Shown here: positions 51,187 through 60,558 of the stretch, piece after piece
Numbering within the stretch: position 1 is the first letter of the stretch
Layout: the number at the start of each line of letters is the position of its first letter
Source: Paralteromonas sediminis
GTDB lineage: Bacteria > Pseudomonadota > Gammaproteobacteria > Enterobacterales > Alteromonadaceae
DNA length: 64,000 nucleotides
Direction of reading: 5' to 3'
Assembly: GCF_003820355.1 (NCBI RefSeq)
Contig: NZ_RPOK01000002.1
Span: 1-64,000 of the forward strand
Notes under the pieces: model-generated
The model's input: only the letters and a program-made list of their open reading frames with translations
The model's database searches: none
Told to the model about the DNA's origin: nothing
Position numbers and translations under genes: made by a program

Positions 51187-51909
51187 ATGAGCAGTGCTGC
51201 TCTGCGAAACGTATTTGCCACTTTGCTCTGGTTTGGGTACTTGTTTGTCATTTCATTTGCGCATAGCAACGAATCACTCATTGTGTATACCGAATTGTCT
51301 CCACCCTATCAAACCTATGATGGAAAGCGGGTCGGTGGTATCGCAACCGAGCGCGTCAGGGCACTGTTGGCACATGCAAACTTGAAGGCCACAATTGAGA
51401 TGGTGCCTTGGGCAAGGGCAATGAAAAAAGTGCAAGAGTCCGACAATACATTGATTTTTTCGGTTGGTCGTATCCCTGAGCGTGAAGATCAGTTTCATTG
51501 GATTGCGCCGGTTGCACGATATGAAATGAGCTTTGTGGCGTTAACCAAACGACACGACATTACACCAGAAAGGTTAATCGATTTGACGTCATACACCTTT
51601 GCGGTACAACGCAATGACATGAGTTATAAATGGTTAAAGAGGAAAGGATTAACAGAAAATAAACAGTTGCTCGTTTGTCCCGATATCGCCTGCTCGTGGC
51701 GGTATATCATGGCTGGGCACGTAGATTTAATGTTTGAAGACGCGAGTTTGATAGAACAAACCGCAGCTGATTTTGGTTATGATGCCAATCGTTTGAAAGT
51801 ATTAAAACGCGTACCAGAATTGGCCGTTGATGCTTACTTAGTCGCGCCGAAAACCATGCACCTAGCCACGGTGGAAAAGCTGAAAAAGGCGGCAGAGAAA
51901 ATTAAGTAG
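51187..51909 (+). CDS. periplasmic solute-binding protein (SBP_bac_3-like)
   Basis: A 240-residue exported protein: hydrophobic leader (VFATLLWFGYLFVISFAHS), then SLIVYTELSPPYQTYDGKRVGGIATERVRALLAHANLKATIEMVPWARAMKKVQ, typical of the amino-acid-binding-like family 3 proteins common in Alteromonadales without an ABC permease nearby. ATG 51187 preferred. Ligand unknown. The motif 'VPWARAK/M' recurs in the second binding protein at 59709-60479. Confidence 0.8.
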   Translation: MSSAALRNVFATLLWFGYLFVISFAHSNESLIVYTELSPPYQTYDGKRVGGIATERVRALLAHANLKATIEMVPWARAMKKVQESDNTLIFSVGRIPEREDQFHWIAPVARYEMSFVALTKRHDITPERLIDLTSYTFAVQRNDMSYKWLKRKGLTENKQLLVCPDIACSWRYIMAGHVDLMFEDASLIEQTAADFGYDANRLKVLKRVPELAVDAYLVAPKTMHLATVEKLKKAAEKIK

Positions 51910-51996
51910 CTATTGTTCTGAACATAAGCGTTCAGACTAGCGAGAAGTGAATGTGTAAGGCACACTTACACAGAAAATCATTATTGGATTTGCTCA

Positions 51997-52536
51997 ATGG
52001 CTGGTTTACATCAACATTTTAATCAACGGGAACAAGGTCGCTTCGAATTTCAATACCTCTTGAGTGCAGGTACTAAGCTAAAACGTACGCCCAATCTGAG
52101 TGAGACACAACAAGGTGACTTGGAAGATGCGATTCGGTTGGGCGCAAAGCAGCGAGCCACGACAATTATGATTCCGCGTTGTTCCTCTTTACTCTGTGAT
52201 TATGTGGCAACACAGATAGAGGCGGCGCTTGATAACACTGTTTGCTTTATTGATGTACCTAAAATGGTGCGAGAGTACGATGGTTCGGCTGTCAACAAAA
52301 CGGTTAGCCGATTGTATGCTGATGCTGAAACTAGGCATTGGATCCTGTTATTTAACGAAGCGGATGAATTGTTTGGTAAAAGAGCTGTGACAAAAAATAG
52401 CCACGAAAACTACCAAAAACAGGACATCAATTACCTACTAGCACGTGCAAACCAGCACTCTGGAATGTCTATTTTTTCTCTTGTTGATGCATTGCCGCCC
52501 AGCGTCTCACCAAAAAGGTTTAATTATTTGCTTTAA
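51997..52536 (+). CDS. AAA+ pseudo-ATPase lacking Walker A
   Basis: A 179-residue protein aligning with the AAA+ ATPases of contractile-injection-system type ([26 protein letters not shown] in relatives): here WILLFNEADELFGKRA and KNSHENYQKQDINYLLARA. The Walker B aspartate is Asn, and the place of the GPPGTGKT Walker A is occupied by MIPRCSSLLCDYVATQIE. The VPKMVREYDGSAVNKTVSRLYADA block between them is conserved. It should not hydrolyse ATP in the normal way. The lid domain is also missing. Possibly a regulatory or scaffold relic; no injection-system genes are nearby. Confidence 0.7.
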   Translation: MAGLHQHFNQREQGRFEFQYLLSAGTKLKRTPNLSETQQGDLEDAIRLGAKQRATTIMIPRCSSLLCDYVATQIEAALDNTVCFIDVPKMVREYDGSAVNKTVSRLYADAETRHWILLFNEADELFGKRAVTKNSHENYQKQDINYLLARANQHSGMSIFSLVDALPPSVSPKRFNYLL

Positions 52537-52614
52537 CTTTCAGGTAGTAATCGCATTCTTTCGGCAGATATATGGCGATGCTGTCTCAGTATTGAATTAA
52601 CATAAACGTACTAC

Positions 52615-53964
52615 TCACTCCTCCTGCTGGTCGTATTTTTCCAATTTGTTGTAAAGCGTTTTTACAGTAATGCCGAGCTGGTCTGCGGTACGTTTTTTAC
52701 TGCCTTTATTTTCTTCTAAAGTGTTAAGGATGGCTTCTCGTTCAATATCAGCGAGAGGGATCCCAGTTGGTACTGTATTTTCCTCGGTAATTTTTTCTGT
52801 CAGCGGAACAAAGGTTAGGTGTGTTTCTTCTATTACGTTATCCGCCATTACAAACGCACGCTCAACGGCGTGTTTAAGTTCCCTGACATTACCCGGCCAA
52901 TCATGTTCAACAATACGGTTAAGTGCAGCCTGAGAAATAGACTTGTTGGTCTCCTCGACAGCGTTTCGGTAGGCCAAAAAATGCTCGGTAAGCCCAATAA
53001 CATCATCACTACGTTCCCTTAGGGGAGGGACATGGACGGGTATTTGCGCGAGACGGTAGTACAGATCTTCTCTTAATATCCCGTCGGCAACCGCATCCGA
53101 AGGGTCTCGATTAGTGGCAGCAACAATGCGCACATCTGCATATTCGGCGGTATTACTTCCTACAGGCCTGAATTCGCCCAGTTCTAGCACACGCAATAAT
53201 TTTACTTGATGCTCTATCGGCATTTCCGTTACTTCATCCAAAAACAAGGTGCCGCCTTTCGCTTGTTCAAACAAGCCTGTGTGATCTTTATGTGCACCGG
53301 TAAATGCGCCTTTTACGTGACCAAATAACTCGCTATCGATAAGTTCGGGGCTTATTGCACCGCAATTTAATGCAACAAAGGGGCCGTCAGCACGGACGCC
53401 CACATCGTGAAGTGTCTGTGCGATTAGCTCCTTTCCCGCACCACTTTCCCCCATCACAAGTACGTTGAGGTCTGAATTAGCGACCTTTCTCAAGGTCCTA
53501 AACAACTTCAGCATGCAGGAAGAAGAGCCAAGAATGTGACCAAACTGATTTAGGCTGCTGCTGTGTATCTTTTTTGTATTAGACTGAGCAGTCGCTCCAT
53601 CTTCGTAAAAGTCGTCGACAAGTGTTTGTACGGTTTTAAACTCATAGGGGCTGCGCAAATGGTAGCCGGCACCCAACTTCATAAATTTGTCTAAGAACAC
53701 ATTAGGTTCACCGCGACTTAAGAAAATGAATTCAGTGTGCAAATGAAGCGATGCAGATTTAAGGGTATGTAAATCGTGCTCAGTAAAGTCATTGGCCTCG
53801 ATTATGGCCATATCAGTTTGACTGTCTTTTACCTGTTCAACCCAAGGTTCAAACTCACTCGACTTAGCCAACAGGAACTTTCGTGCAATATCACTGCTTA
53901 AAATAGCGTGCTCTGTTTCTCTGTCATTAATGTGTAAGAACAGTTTAGGTCGTTGCATTCGCAA
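52615..53964 (-). CDS. sigma-54-dependent activator with degenerate receiver
   Basis: A 449-residue NtrC-family protein. The N-terminal ~120 residues have receiver-like secondary structure, but the phospho-acceptor strand reads MAIIEANDF, without the usual Asp. The AAA+ domain is complete: GESGAGKELIAQTLH (Walker A), GAFTGAHKDHTGLF (sigma-54 contact), GGTLFLDEVTEMP (Walker B), and an arginine-finger region. A Fis-type HTH closes it (KGSKKRTADQLGITVKTLYNKLEKY). Control is thus probably by ligand or protein contact instead of phosphorylation (inference). Targets not evident. Confidence 0.9.
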   Translation of the reverse strand: MRMQRPKLFLHINDRETEHAILSSDIARKFLLAKSSEFEPWVEQVKDSQTDMAIIEANDFTEHDLHTLKSASLHLHTEFIFLSRGEPNVFLDKFMKLGAGYHLRSPYEFKTVQTLVDDFYEDGATAQSNTKKIHSSSLNQFGHILGSSSCMLKLFRTLRKVANSDLNVLVMGESGAGKELIAQTLHDVGVRADGPFVALNCGAISPELIDSELFGHVKGAFTGAHKDHTGLFEQAKGGTLFLDEVTEMPIEHQVKLLRVLELGEFRPVGSNTAEYADVRIVAATNRDPSDAVADGILREDLYYRLAQIPVHVPPLRERSDDVIGLTEHFLAYRNAVEETNKSISQAALNRIVEHDWPGNVRELKHAVERAFVMADNVIEETHLTFVPLTEKITEENTVPTGIPLADIEREAILNTLEENKGSKKRTADQLGITVKTLYNKLEKYDQQEE

Positions 53965-54045
53965 CCTCTTGTTTTCATCGAATACCGTTTCTTACGCAAT
54001 TTTTGTAAAAACAGAGCACTATGGCTTTTAGCGAGCGACAATCGA

Positions 54046-56772
54046 CTACCCGTTAGCAAGCTGTCGCAATACGTAATGAAGGATCCCTTCATGTTCGTAA
54101 TACTGCCATTCACTTTTAGTGTCTATTCGCACATTTACAGTGAATTCTACTTGGTCACCGTCTTGTTTCTTAGCTATCACTGTTACTGTGTCTGGATGAT
54201 CTGCCAATGAAGGGATTGAGAAAGACTCCGAACCATCAAGACCAAGCGATTGTGCGCTATCACCGGGCTTGAATTCCAAAGGCACGACACCGAATCCAAC
54301 CAAATTTGACCGGTGAATGCGCTCATAACTTTCTGCTATCACGGCTTTTACACCCAGCAGTCGTGTGCCTTTAGCGGCCCAGTCACGGGAAGAACCGGTA
54401 CCATATTCTTTGCCGGCGATTACAACCAGTGGAACTTTGTTCTGCTGATACTGCATGGCTGCCTGATAAATGCTGGTGGTTTTCTGAGTTGGGAAATAGC
54501 GGGTAAAGCCGCCTTCGGTGTCTGGTACCAACTTATTCTGCAACCTGACATTACCAAATGTGCCGCGCATCATAACTTCGTGATTGCCCCGACGTGAACC
54601 CAAACTGTTAAAATCTGATGTCGCAACGCCAGCTTCAGTTAAATACTCACCCACTTCGCTGTCAGCTTTTATCGCGCCTGCCGGTGAAATGTGGTCTGTT
54701 GTAATGCTATCGCCTACTAATACCAGACACTGGGCATCGTTGATGGCCTCAATTTTTGGCGGCGTTGCCGGCATGTCTTCAAAAAAAGGTGGGTTTTTGA
54801 CATAGGTTGAAGCCGGCCAGGTATAGGTTTCGCTGCTAGGTGCGGTGAGGGATTGCCACTTTTCAGAACCCTCAAATACGTGTTCGTAACTCTGCCTAAA
54901 GAGGTCAGACGATAAAACTCCTGCTACTACATCACCCACTTCTTTTTGGGATGGCCAAATATCTCGTAAGAAGACGGGGTCATTGTTTCGGTCATAACCT
55001 AGCGGCGAATTATAGATATCACATGTCATGCTTCCCGCTAACGAATACGCCACCACAAGAGGTGGCGAAGCGAGATAATTAGCGCGTACTTCCTGATGAA
55101 TACGGCCTTCGAAATTGCGATTACCAGAGAGGACCGACGCCACTGTAAGGTTGCCCTCCTGTATTGCCGTTTCTATTGGCTCAGGTAAGGGGCCCGAATT
55201 CCCTATACAGGTTGTACAACCAAAACCCACTAATTCAAAGCCCAGTGCATTGAGCGCATCCATTACCCCAGCTTTTTCAAGATAGGCAGGCACGACCTGT
55301 GATCCCGGTGCTAATGATGTCTTAACCCAGGGTTTTGGTGTCAAGCCTTTTGCCAATGCCTTCTGGGCGAGTAATCCCGCTGCCACCATCACTTCCGGAT
55401 TGGACGTGTTTGTACAGGAGGTGATTGCGGCTATGACAATGTCGCCATGTTTAAGGTGAAACTCTTTGCCTTTATAGTTGACAGCGATGGCGTCATCTTT
55501 TGGCGGGGTGCCTATTGCACCAGCACCACCATCTTCATCGAACACTGACAGCTCGGGGTCCTTAATCTCAATGCCCTGCAATTGCATATGCTCAATAAAT
55601 GCATTGTGAGTGTCCGACAGTGAAATTCTGTCTTGAGGGCGCTTAGGGCCTGCAATACTAGGTTCAACATCGGCCAAATCTAAGGTTAATGTATCACTAT
55701 ACTGGGCATCTTCTTCACCCTTAACTCGCCACAGGCCTTGCGCTTTGGCGTAACGTTCAACCAACTGGCAATGTTGATCGGAGCGCCCGGTTAATTTTAG
55801 GTACTTAATGGTTTCTTCATCTATAGGGAAGATGCCGCAGGTCGCGCCATATTCAGGTGCCATATTGGCAATAGTGGCACGATCGGCCAGCGGGAGGTCA
55901 CTAAGCCCATCGCCAAAAAACTCCACGAATTTACCGACAACCCCTTTTTTGCGAAGCATATCAGTCACGGTTAGCACTAAATCGGTTGCTGTGGCGCCTT
56001 CGGGCAATTTGCCGACAAGTTTAAATCCAACCACCTGTGGGATAAGCATACTAATGGGCTGACCAAGCATGGCGGCTTCGGCTTCTATACCGCCTACACC
56101 CCAACCTAATACACCTAGGCCATTTATCATCGTTGTGTGTGAATCTGTACCCACTAAGGTGTCAGGATAAAGTGCAGAGCGTTGATTGTCGTCAGACTGC
56201 ATAACTACACTGGCCAGATACTCCAGGTTGACTTGATGCACAATACCCGTGCCCGGTGGAACCACTCGAAAGTTATTAAATGCCTGTTGACCCCAACGCA
56301 AGAATCGGTAGCGTTCTTCATTCCTGCTGAATTCCAGTTCAATATTTTTTTGCAGTGCTTGCTCGTCACCAAAGTGGTCGACCATAACGGAGTGATCGAT
56401 AACAAGATCCACAGGCACTTGAGGATTAATCGACTCAGCGCTGCCGCCCAGAGAAACCACAGCGTCGCGCATGGCTGCTAAGTCGACAATTGCAGGCACA
56501 CCGGTGAAATCCTGCAACACAACACGTCCCGGTGTAAATGCAATTTGTTGTGAAGGTTCCGCAGAAGCTTGCCAGTTAATCAGCGCGTGAATATCGTCGA
56601 CTGAAACATGCAAACCATCTTCGTTGCGCAGTACATTTTCCAATAAGACTTTTAGAGCAAAAGGCAATTTACTGACCTTTTGTGTCTCTGCCAGCTTGTT
56701 AAGCGCAAATATTTGGTAGTTTTTGTCGTTGCAAGAAAACTGGCTTTTGGTTTTTAACGAGTCAATACTCAT
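54046..56772 (-). CDS. acnA: aconitate hydratase A
   Basis: A 908-residue aconitase of the AcnA/IRP type, interconverting citrate and isocitrate in the TCA cycle with a 4Fe-4S cluster. Cluster cysteines are seen in IAAITSCTNTSNPEVM and LVGFGCTTCIGNSGPL. Other family blocks: DFTGVPAIVDLAAMRDA, GTDSHTTMINGLGVLGWGVGGIEAEAAMLGQP, YGTGSSRDWAAKGTRLLGVKAVIAESYERIHRSNLVGFGVVPLEF. Length is normal (E. coli 891). GGGAG five bases upstream selects ATG 56772 over 56784. Confidence 0.96.
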   Translation of the reverse strand: MSIDSLKTKSQFSCNDKNYQIFALNKLAETQKVSKLPFALKVLLENVLRNEDGLHVSVDDIHALINWQASAEPSQQIAFTPGRVVLQDFTGVPAIVDLAAMRDAVVSLGGSAESINPQVPVDLVIDHSVMVDHFGDEQALQKNIELEFSRNEERYRFLRWGQQAFNNFRVVPPGTGIVHQVNLEYLASVVMQSDDNQRSALYPDTLVGTDSHTTMINGLGVLGWGVGGIEAEAAMLGQPISMLIPQVVGFKLVGKLPEGATATDLVLTVTDMLRKKGVVGKFVEFFGDGLSDLPLADRATIANMAPEYGATCGIFPIDEETIKYLKLTGRSDQHCQLVERYAKAQGLWRVKGEEDAQYSDTLTLDLADVEPSIAGPKRPQDRISLSDTHNAFIEHMQLQGIEIKDPELSVFDEDGGAGAIGTPPKDDAIAVNYKGKEFHLKHGDIVIAAITSCTNTSNPEVMVAAGLLAQKALAKGLTPKPWVKTSLAPGSQVVPAYLEKAGVMDALNALGFELVGFGCTTCIGNSGPLPEPIETAIQEGNLTVASVLSGNRNFEGRIHQEVRANYLASPPLVVAYSLAGSMTCDIYNSPLGYDRNNDPVFLRDIWPSQKEVGDVVAGVLSSDLFRQSYEHVFEGSEKWQSLTAPSSETYTWPASTYVKNPPFFEDMPATPPKIEAINDAQCLVLVGDSITTDHISPAGAIKADSEVGEYLTEAGVATSDFNSLGSRRGNHEVMMRGTFGNVRLQNKLVPDTEGGFTRYFPTQKTTSIYQAAMQYQQNKVPLVVIAGKEYGTGSSRDWAAKGTRLLGVKAVIAESYERIHRSNLVGFGVVPLEFKPGDSAQSLGLDGSESFSIPSLADHPDTVTVIAKKQDGDQVEFTVNVRIDTKSEWQYYEHEGILHYVLRQLANG

Positions 56773-56817
56773 ATATGCTCCCATTGCTTATTTTTGATGA
56801 ACGCACATTTATTGCGG

Positions 56818-58449
56818 CTACGCTGCATTCGGTAAGTTGGAAAATACAGTCAGAGAAGCCGGGTGGCTTTCAATGCGCAGTGACTGTGCTGTGCTAACTT
56901 CGCCGTCGACCACATAATCAAACTCACGATCTGATTGAACATGTATCGTTTTACACTGTTTGAATTGAACAGCATTGTCGAGTTTTTCATTAAATACGCC
57001 ATTGGCGGTAAATGTTGCCAGCGTGGTGAGAAAATGGGTGCTGTCCTTGCCTTCAATCCAGTTTACGTCCAGTAATCCATCCTGAATATCTGGGTTGCCT
57101 CCTCCTTGTGCCAAGAGCGTAGTGAAGGGGGCGGCATTGGCAATCACAAGACTCTGTGTTTGTATGTCTACTTTTTCGTTGTCGTCTAGGACGATATGAA
57201 ATGATGCGGCCGGAGAATCAATTAGGGATTCAAAGAAATATTGAATGTATGCCCATTGGCCTTTTTCATTCTTTTCTTCTCTGTCTGATTTTTTGATCAT
57301 ATTGGCTTCAATACCAAGTGCACACAGAAGCAACACGCGCGTGCCATTGCAGGTGGCCGTGTCTATTTTGCAGGTTTGACCGTTTATAATCACATCCAGC
57401 GCGCTATCGACAGGTGTTAATTTACTTGATGTACCCAAGAGCACCATGCTCAGGGCGTTAGCAGTTCCTAAGGGAATGATGCCCAAAGTGCAACGGGTAT
57501 CTGCCACTGCATGCGCGACTTCAGCCAGTGTGCCATCTCCACCACAGGCTATGATCGTTTGATAGCCTTGACTCAGTCCTTCTTCAGCCAGTTGCTGTGC
57601 AGAGACATCCGGGGTGGTTTCCTTAATGTTTAATAAGTATTCAGTCGCCAACCGTGCCTTGATGTACTGCTTCTCTGCGGGCCATTTTCCACCCCCCGAC
57701 ACCGGATTGGCGATAATAAGCGAGCTCGGTAGATGGAAGAAGTCTTTATCATTTCGCATTGCCGTCAATGCCCGATATTGCGCGGTATTTAATCTGGCAG
57801 TTTCCCGAATGGTACTAATGCTTTTCATTGCATCAGGAAGTGTCAACGTTTCATCCTGAGAGAGTAAATAGGCTGCTGTTACTAATACAGAGCGGCCCCG
57901 TCCTAACGCACAGTGTATGACGACTTTTCCGTTGTCTAATATCTGATTATGCAGCCACGTTATTGCCCGTTTTAGATCTTTGCTATTTGGGCTAGTGTGG
58001 TCGAGAACGGGAATGTTTAAGTAGCGCAGCTCGTTATCTTCAGAACTCCAGTCTAGTCCGTCAAATTCTGCGGTAACGTCAAGAATACCGGTTACGCCTT
58101 TGTCTCTGAGCTCTTGAATGTCGGAGGGGAACAAACGGCAAGCAAGGAAAACGTGCTCATTAATCTGTTGAACGGGCGGCACCTTGTCTAATCTTCGAGC
58201 AAAGAAATTGTAGATCGATGCGCCCACTAAGAATGGCCAAAACAACCACCGAATATAGGCTGGGATGGCACCGTTTCCTTTTTTGCGGAAAATGGAGGGC
58301 TTGTTCGCCACATAGGCATACGAGACAGTGAACAGGGAGGCTGCAATCCAAATTAGCACCAAATTAAGCAAGAGTAGGGTGGGTCGAATGAATATAAGTG
58401 TACTAAAAATGACCACCGCAATGCCTATATAGTACTTTACGATCTTCAC
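56818..58449 (-). CDS. dual-specificity phosphatase - diacylglycerol kinase fusion
   Basis: A 543-residue protein. Two to three N-terminal membrane helices (YIGIAVVIFSTLIFIRPTLLLLNLVLIWIAASLF) lead to a dual-specificity phosphatase domain with the signature HCALGRGRSVL (Cys and Arg of HCxxGxxR) near 180, then a YegS/DGK-type lipid kinase domain: IANPVSGGG, IIACGGDGTLAEVAHAVADTRCTLGIIPLGTANALS and the C-terminal beta-sandwich with DGLLDVNWIEG. Membrane-anchored lipid phosphorylation combined with dephosphorylation is suggested. It lies 46 bases upstream of acnA's start side on the same strand. Confidence 0.85.
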   Translation of the reverse strand: MKIVKYYIGIAVVIFSTLIFIRPTLLLLNLVLIWIAASLFTVSYAYVANKPSIFRKKGNGAIPAYIRWLFWPFLVGASIYNFFARRLDKVPPVQQINEHVFLACRLFPSDIQELRDKGVTGILDVTAEFDGLDWSSEDNELRYLNIPVLDHTSPNSKDLKRAITWLHNQILDNGKVVIHCALGRGRSVLVTAAYLLSQDETLTLPDAMKSISTIRETARLNTAQYRALTAMRNDKDFFHLPSSLIIANPVSGGGKWPAEKQYIKARLATEYLLNIKETTPDVSAQQLAEEGLSQGYQTIIACGGDGTLAEVAHAVADTRCTLGIIPLGTANALSMVLLGTSSKLTPVDSALDVIINGQTCKIDTATCNGTRVLLLCALGIEANMIKKSDREEKNEKGQWAYIQYFFESLIDSPAASFHIVLDDNEKVDIQTQSLVIANAAPFTTLLAQGGGNPDIQDGLLDVNWIEGKDSTHFLTTLATFTANGVFNEKLDNAVQFKQCKTIHVQSDREFDYVVDGEVSTAQSLRIESHPASLTVFSNLPNAA

Positions 58450-58822
58450 GCTTCCTCCTGGTTAGCCCGAGCTTTCTTCTATGAAAGTATTAACTGTAGT
58501 CGGGATGACTGCAAAAACCATGCACACAGGCAATTAAGTCGTGTCGTCAGAATAGTAAAACCGCTGAAGTGCTTGAGCTAACTACTCTATGGTGGTTTTA
58601 ATCAGGCTTGGAGTATGGTGCAGCTTGCCATATCGATAAAATACTCGTACTGAAAAATGTTTCACTTTTCATGTAAAAATTATAAATGATGTTTGGGAAC
58701 GCTCAGCCTGAGCGCAAAATGAAATTGGTTAAGCTTATAAATATCAGTAGGTTACCTTTTTATTGTAGATTTGGTACATAAATGGCTTTTATTCAATGTG
58801 TCTTATAACTAAGGAGCCTACA
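58450..58822. other. intergenic, divergent promoters
   Basis: Lies between the divergent phosphatase-kinase and hemerythrin genes. AT-rich with no open frame. AAGGAG at 58811-58816 is the hemerythrin gene ribosome site. No operator or RNA was recognised. Confidence 0.45.
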
Positions 58823-59248
58823 ATGAAAATTTTTGAAGCCATTCGCAAAGATCATGAAAAGCAGCGATTATTGATGAAAATTCTTGTTGAAACATCCGGT
58901 GACACGCCAAGCAGACGAGAATATTTCGCCGAGCTAAAACAGCAGTTAAAAGATCACGCTGAAGCAGAGGAGAAGTTTTTCTATAGGCCACTGATAAAGG
59001 AAGATAGAACCATTGAGCAATCTCGTCACGGCATGCATGAGCACCACCAAATCGATGAGCTTGTTGAGCAGTTAGATGAGACTGAAATGAGCTCTCCTGC
59101 ATGGCTGCACCATATGAAAAAGCTGCAGGATAAAGTGCTACACCACTTAGCTGAAGAGGAGCGGGAGGTATTTCAGCAAGCCGGCATTGTGTTGACCGAG
59201 GATGAGAAAACCAAGCTGGCAAAGTCTTACGAAGCTGAAATGGCGTAA
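58823..59248 (+). CDS. hemerythrin HHE domain protein
   Basis: A 141-residue four-helix hemerythrin-like protein: IRKDHEKQRLLMKILVE, LKDHAEAEEKFFYRPLI, HEHHQIDELVEQL and HHLAEEEREVF supply the paired His/Glu ligands of a diiron site in the expected order. Family members bind oxygen or nitric oxide or store iron. AAGGAG with a 6-base spacer fixes ATG 58823. Single-gene unit. Confidence 0.9.
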   Translation: MKIFEAIRKDHEKQRLLMKILVETSGDTPSRREYFAELKQQLKDHAEAEEKFFYRPLIKEDRTIEQSRHGMHEHHQIDELVEQLDETEMSSPAWLHHMKKLQDKVLHHLAEEEREVFQQAGIVLTEDEKTKLAKSYEAEMA

Positions 59249-59555
59249 AATGCAATTATCAGTTACTTATTAGCCAGCCTGATAGTGCGCATTTAGCTCA
59301 CAGTTGTTAATAATAATGGACATTTCTCTGTACAAGGACGTTTTATTGACGTATTGTCGTGCGGCTTTGGAAATTTAAAGCTCATCTTTTACTGCACTTT
59401 GCGATTCTCTTTCCTCTTTACTGTGTTTTAAGTCGAACTGATATAGTCATTTGCTCTAACTGTACGTGTCTTTCGTGGTGTATCTAAGGCTAAAACGGTG
59501 CACAGGCACCCGCATATATAACAATAATGGGTAGAGTTACCCAAGAGGTTCAACA
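59249..59555. other. intergenic, no gene seen
   Basis: About 300 bases between the hemerythrin gene and a small ORF, with no convincing open frame or hairpin. It probably contains the promoter of the 55-residue protein. Confidence 0.4.
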
Positions 59556-59723
59556 ATGACGCATATAGTGAATGGCCAGCATATTAGTGCAATGCCACCA
59601 ATAACAACCATATCGGTAAATAAATTCAATGTCGCTTTTACTGACGAAAAAGGGGCCAAAGTAGTTAGCTTTACAAATGTTGCTGATAAAAAGCAGTTTG
59701 TACGTTGGCTAATTTCTATTTGA
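59556..59723 (+). CDS. 55-residue small protein
   Basis: ATG at 59556 with AGAGG shortly upstream opens a frame of 55 codons: MTHIVNGQHISAMPPITTIS..., NKFNVAFTDEKGAKVVSFTN, ending RWLISI, stop at 59723. Strand-like segments and balanced codon use suggest a real soluble small protein. No family recognised. It overlaps the convergent binding-protein gene by 15 bases. Confidence 0.6.
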   Translation: MTHIVNGQHISAMPPITTISVNKFNVAFTDEKGAKVVSFTNVADKKQFVRWLISI

Positions 59724-60479
59724 AGGTAAGGTTAGCTGCATACGCAGAGGCACATTATTTCTTTTCATAGCTGCTTTGTATAACCCGCTTTTTAACCCTA
59801 AATGGATTGCTGAATTGACAACATCAAGGGCTTGCAAACTGCTCTTGAATTCTTTGCTAAAAGCAATGTGCACAGAGCGTCGTTCAATCATATTCGGGTC
59901 AAATGCGATTGCATTTTTATAGTTGTTTAATTCCGTGTCTAGTAGAAACAGACCGTAGCTTTCAGACATGATGAGACGGTCAATTTTGTTGAGAAACAAT
60001 AGCCGAAGGCCTTCTTGTGCGGTGGCCACCTCAAGCAGTTCCTTTGGGTGATACTTGGCCAGTATTCTGTCGTGATCACCCACTCTGACGCTGGCGATAA
60101 GATCTTTATTTTCGGCGCGGTTGATATGATAAAAGCCGCCAAACACCCCATAGCCAAGCGGTTGGGAGAAAACAGCCCAGTTATCCCTGCCTTCCAAATT
60201 GGCAGCGAGGAAAAGACCATCAGCTTGCGCTTGTTGGACATACAGCTTAGCTCTTGCCCAAGGCACAATGATGGGTGTTACTTCATAGTCCAATAATGAC
60301 AAGCTTTCGGTAATAAATTCCCAGTTAGCCCTGTAAATTGGATAGTTAGCAGATACCATCTGGTTGTGATCATGCCCAACTGCCAGGGTGAGCTGTTTCG
60401 ATGACGCCTCAGCATATAGCGTTAGCGATAACATTAGGAGCAAAGTACAAGACGCGAATCGCACAGCAGGTTTGTCCAA
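59709..60479 (-). CDS. periplasmic substrate-binding-like protein
   Basis: A 256-residue protein with a signal peptide (FASCTLLLMLSLTLYAEASS) and a family-3-like periplasmic binding fold: LTLAVGHDHNQM, YEVTPIIVPWARAKLYVQQAQADGLFLAANLEGR, and IAFSKEFKSSLQALDVVNSAIHLGLKSG. No transporter genes adjoin it. TTG start at 60479. Distant relative of the protein at 51187-51909; ligand unknown. It lies downstream of the heme receptor gene on the same strand with an 80-base gap. Confidence 0.7.
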   Translation of the reverse strand: MDKPAVRFASCTLLLMLSLTLYAEASSKQLTLAVGHDHNQMVSANYPIYRANWEFITESLSLLDYEVTPIIVPWARAKLYVQQAQADGLFLAANLEGRDNWAVFSQPLGYGVFGGFYHINRAENKDLIASVRVGDHDRILAKYHPKELLEVATAQEGLRLLFLNKIDRLIMSESYGLFLLDTELNNYKNAIAFDPNMIERRSVHIAFSKEFKSSLQALDVVNSAIHLGLKSGLYKAAMKRNNVPLRMQLTLPSNRN

Positions 60480-60558
60480 GTCAACAGAATATACAAGTTA
60501 CTTGTAAAGATAGCATGCTGTTTCAGAATCTACCGTGTCGATTCGCATAAAGGTACAG

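Noticed and set aside
51997-52536. Part of a contractile injection system because of the AAA+ similarity
   Set aside because: No sheath, tube, baseplate or spike genes occur in the window. The ATPase motifs are lost.
58818-59255. A 145-codon minus-strand frame
   Set aside because: Exact antisense of the hemerythrin gene, which has complete His/Glu ligand motifs and a good ribosome site.
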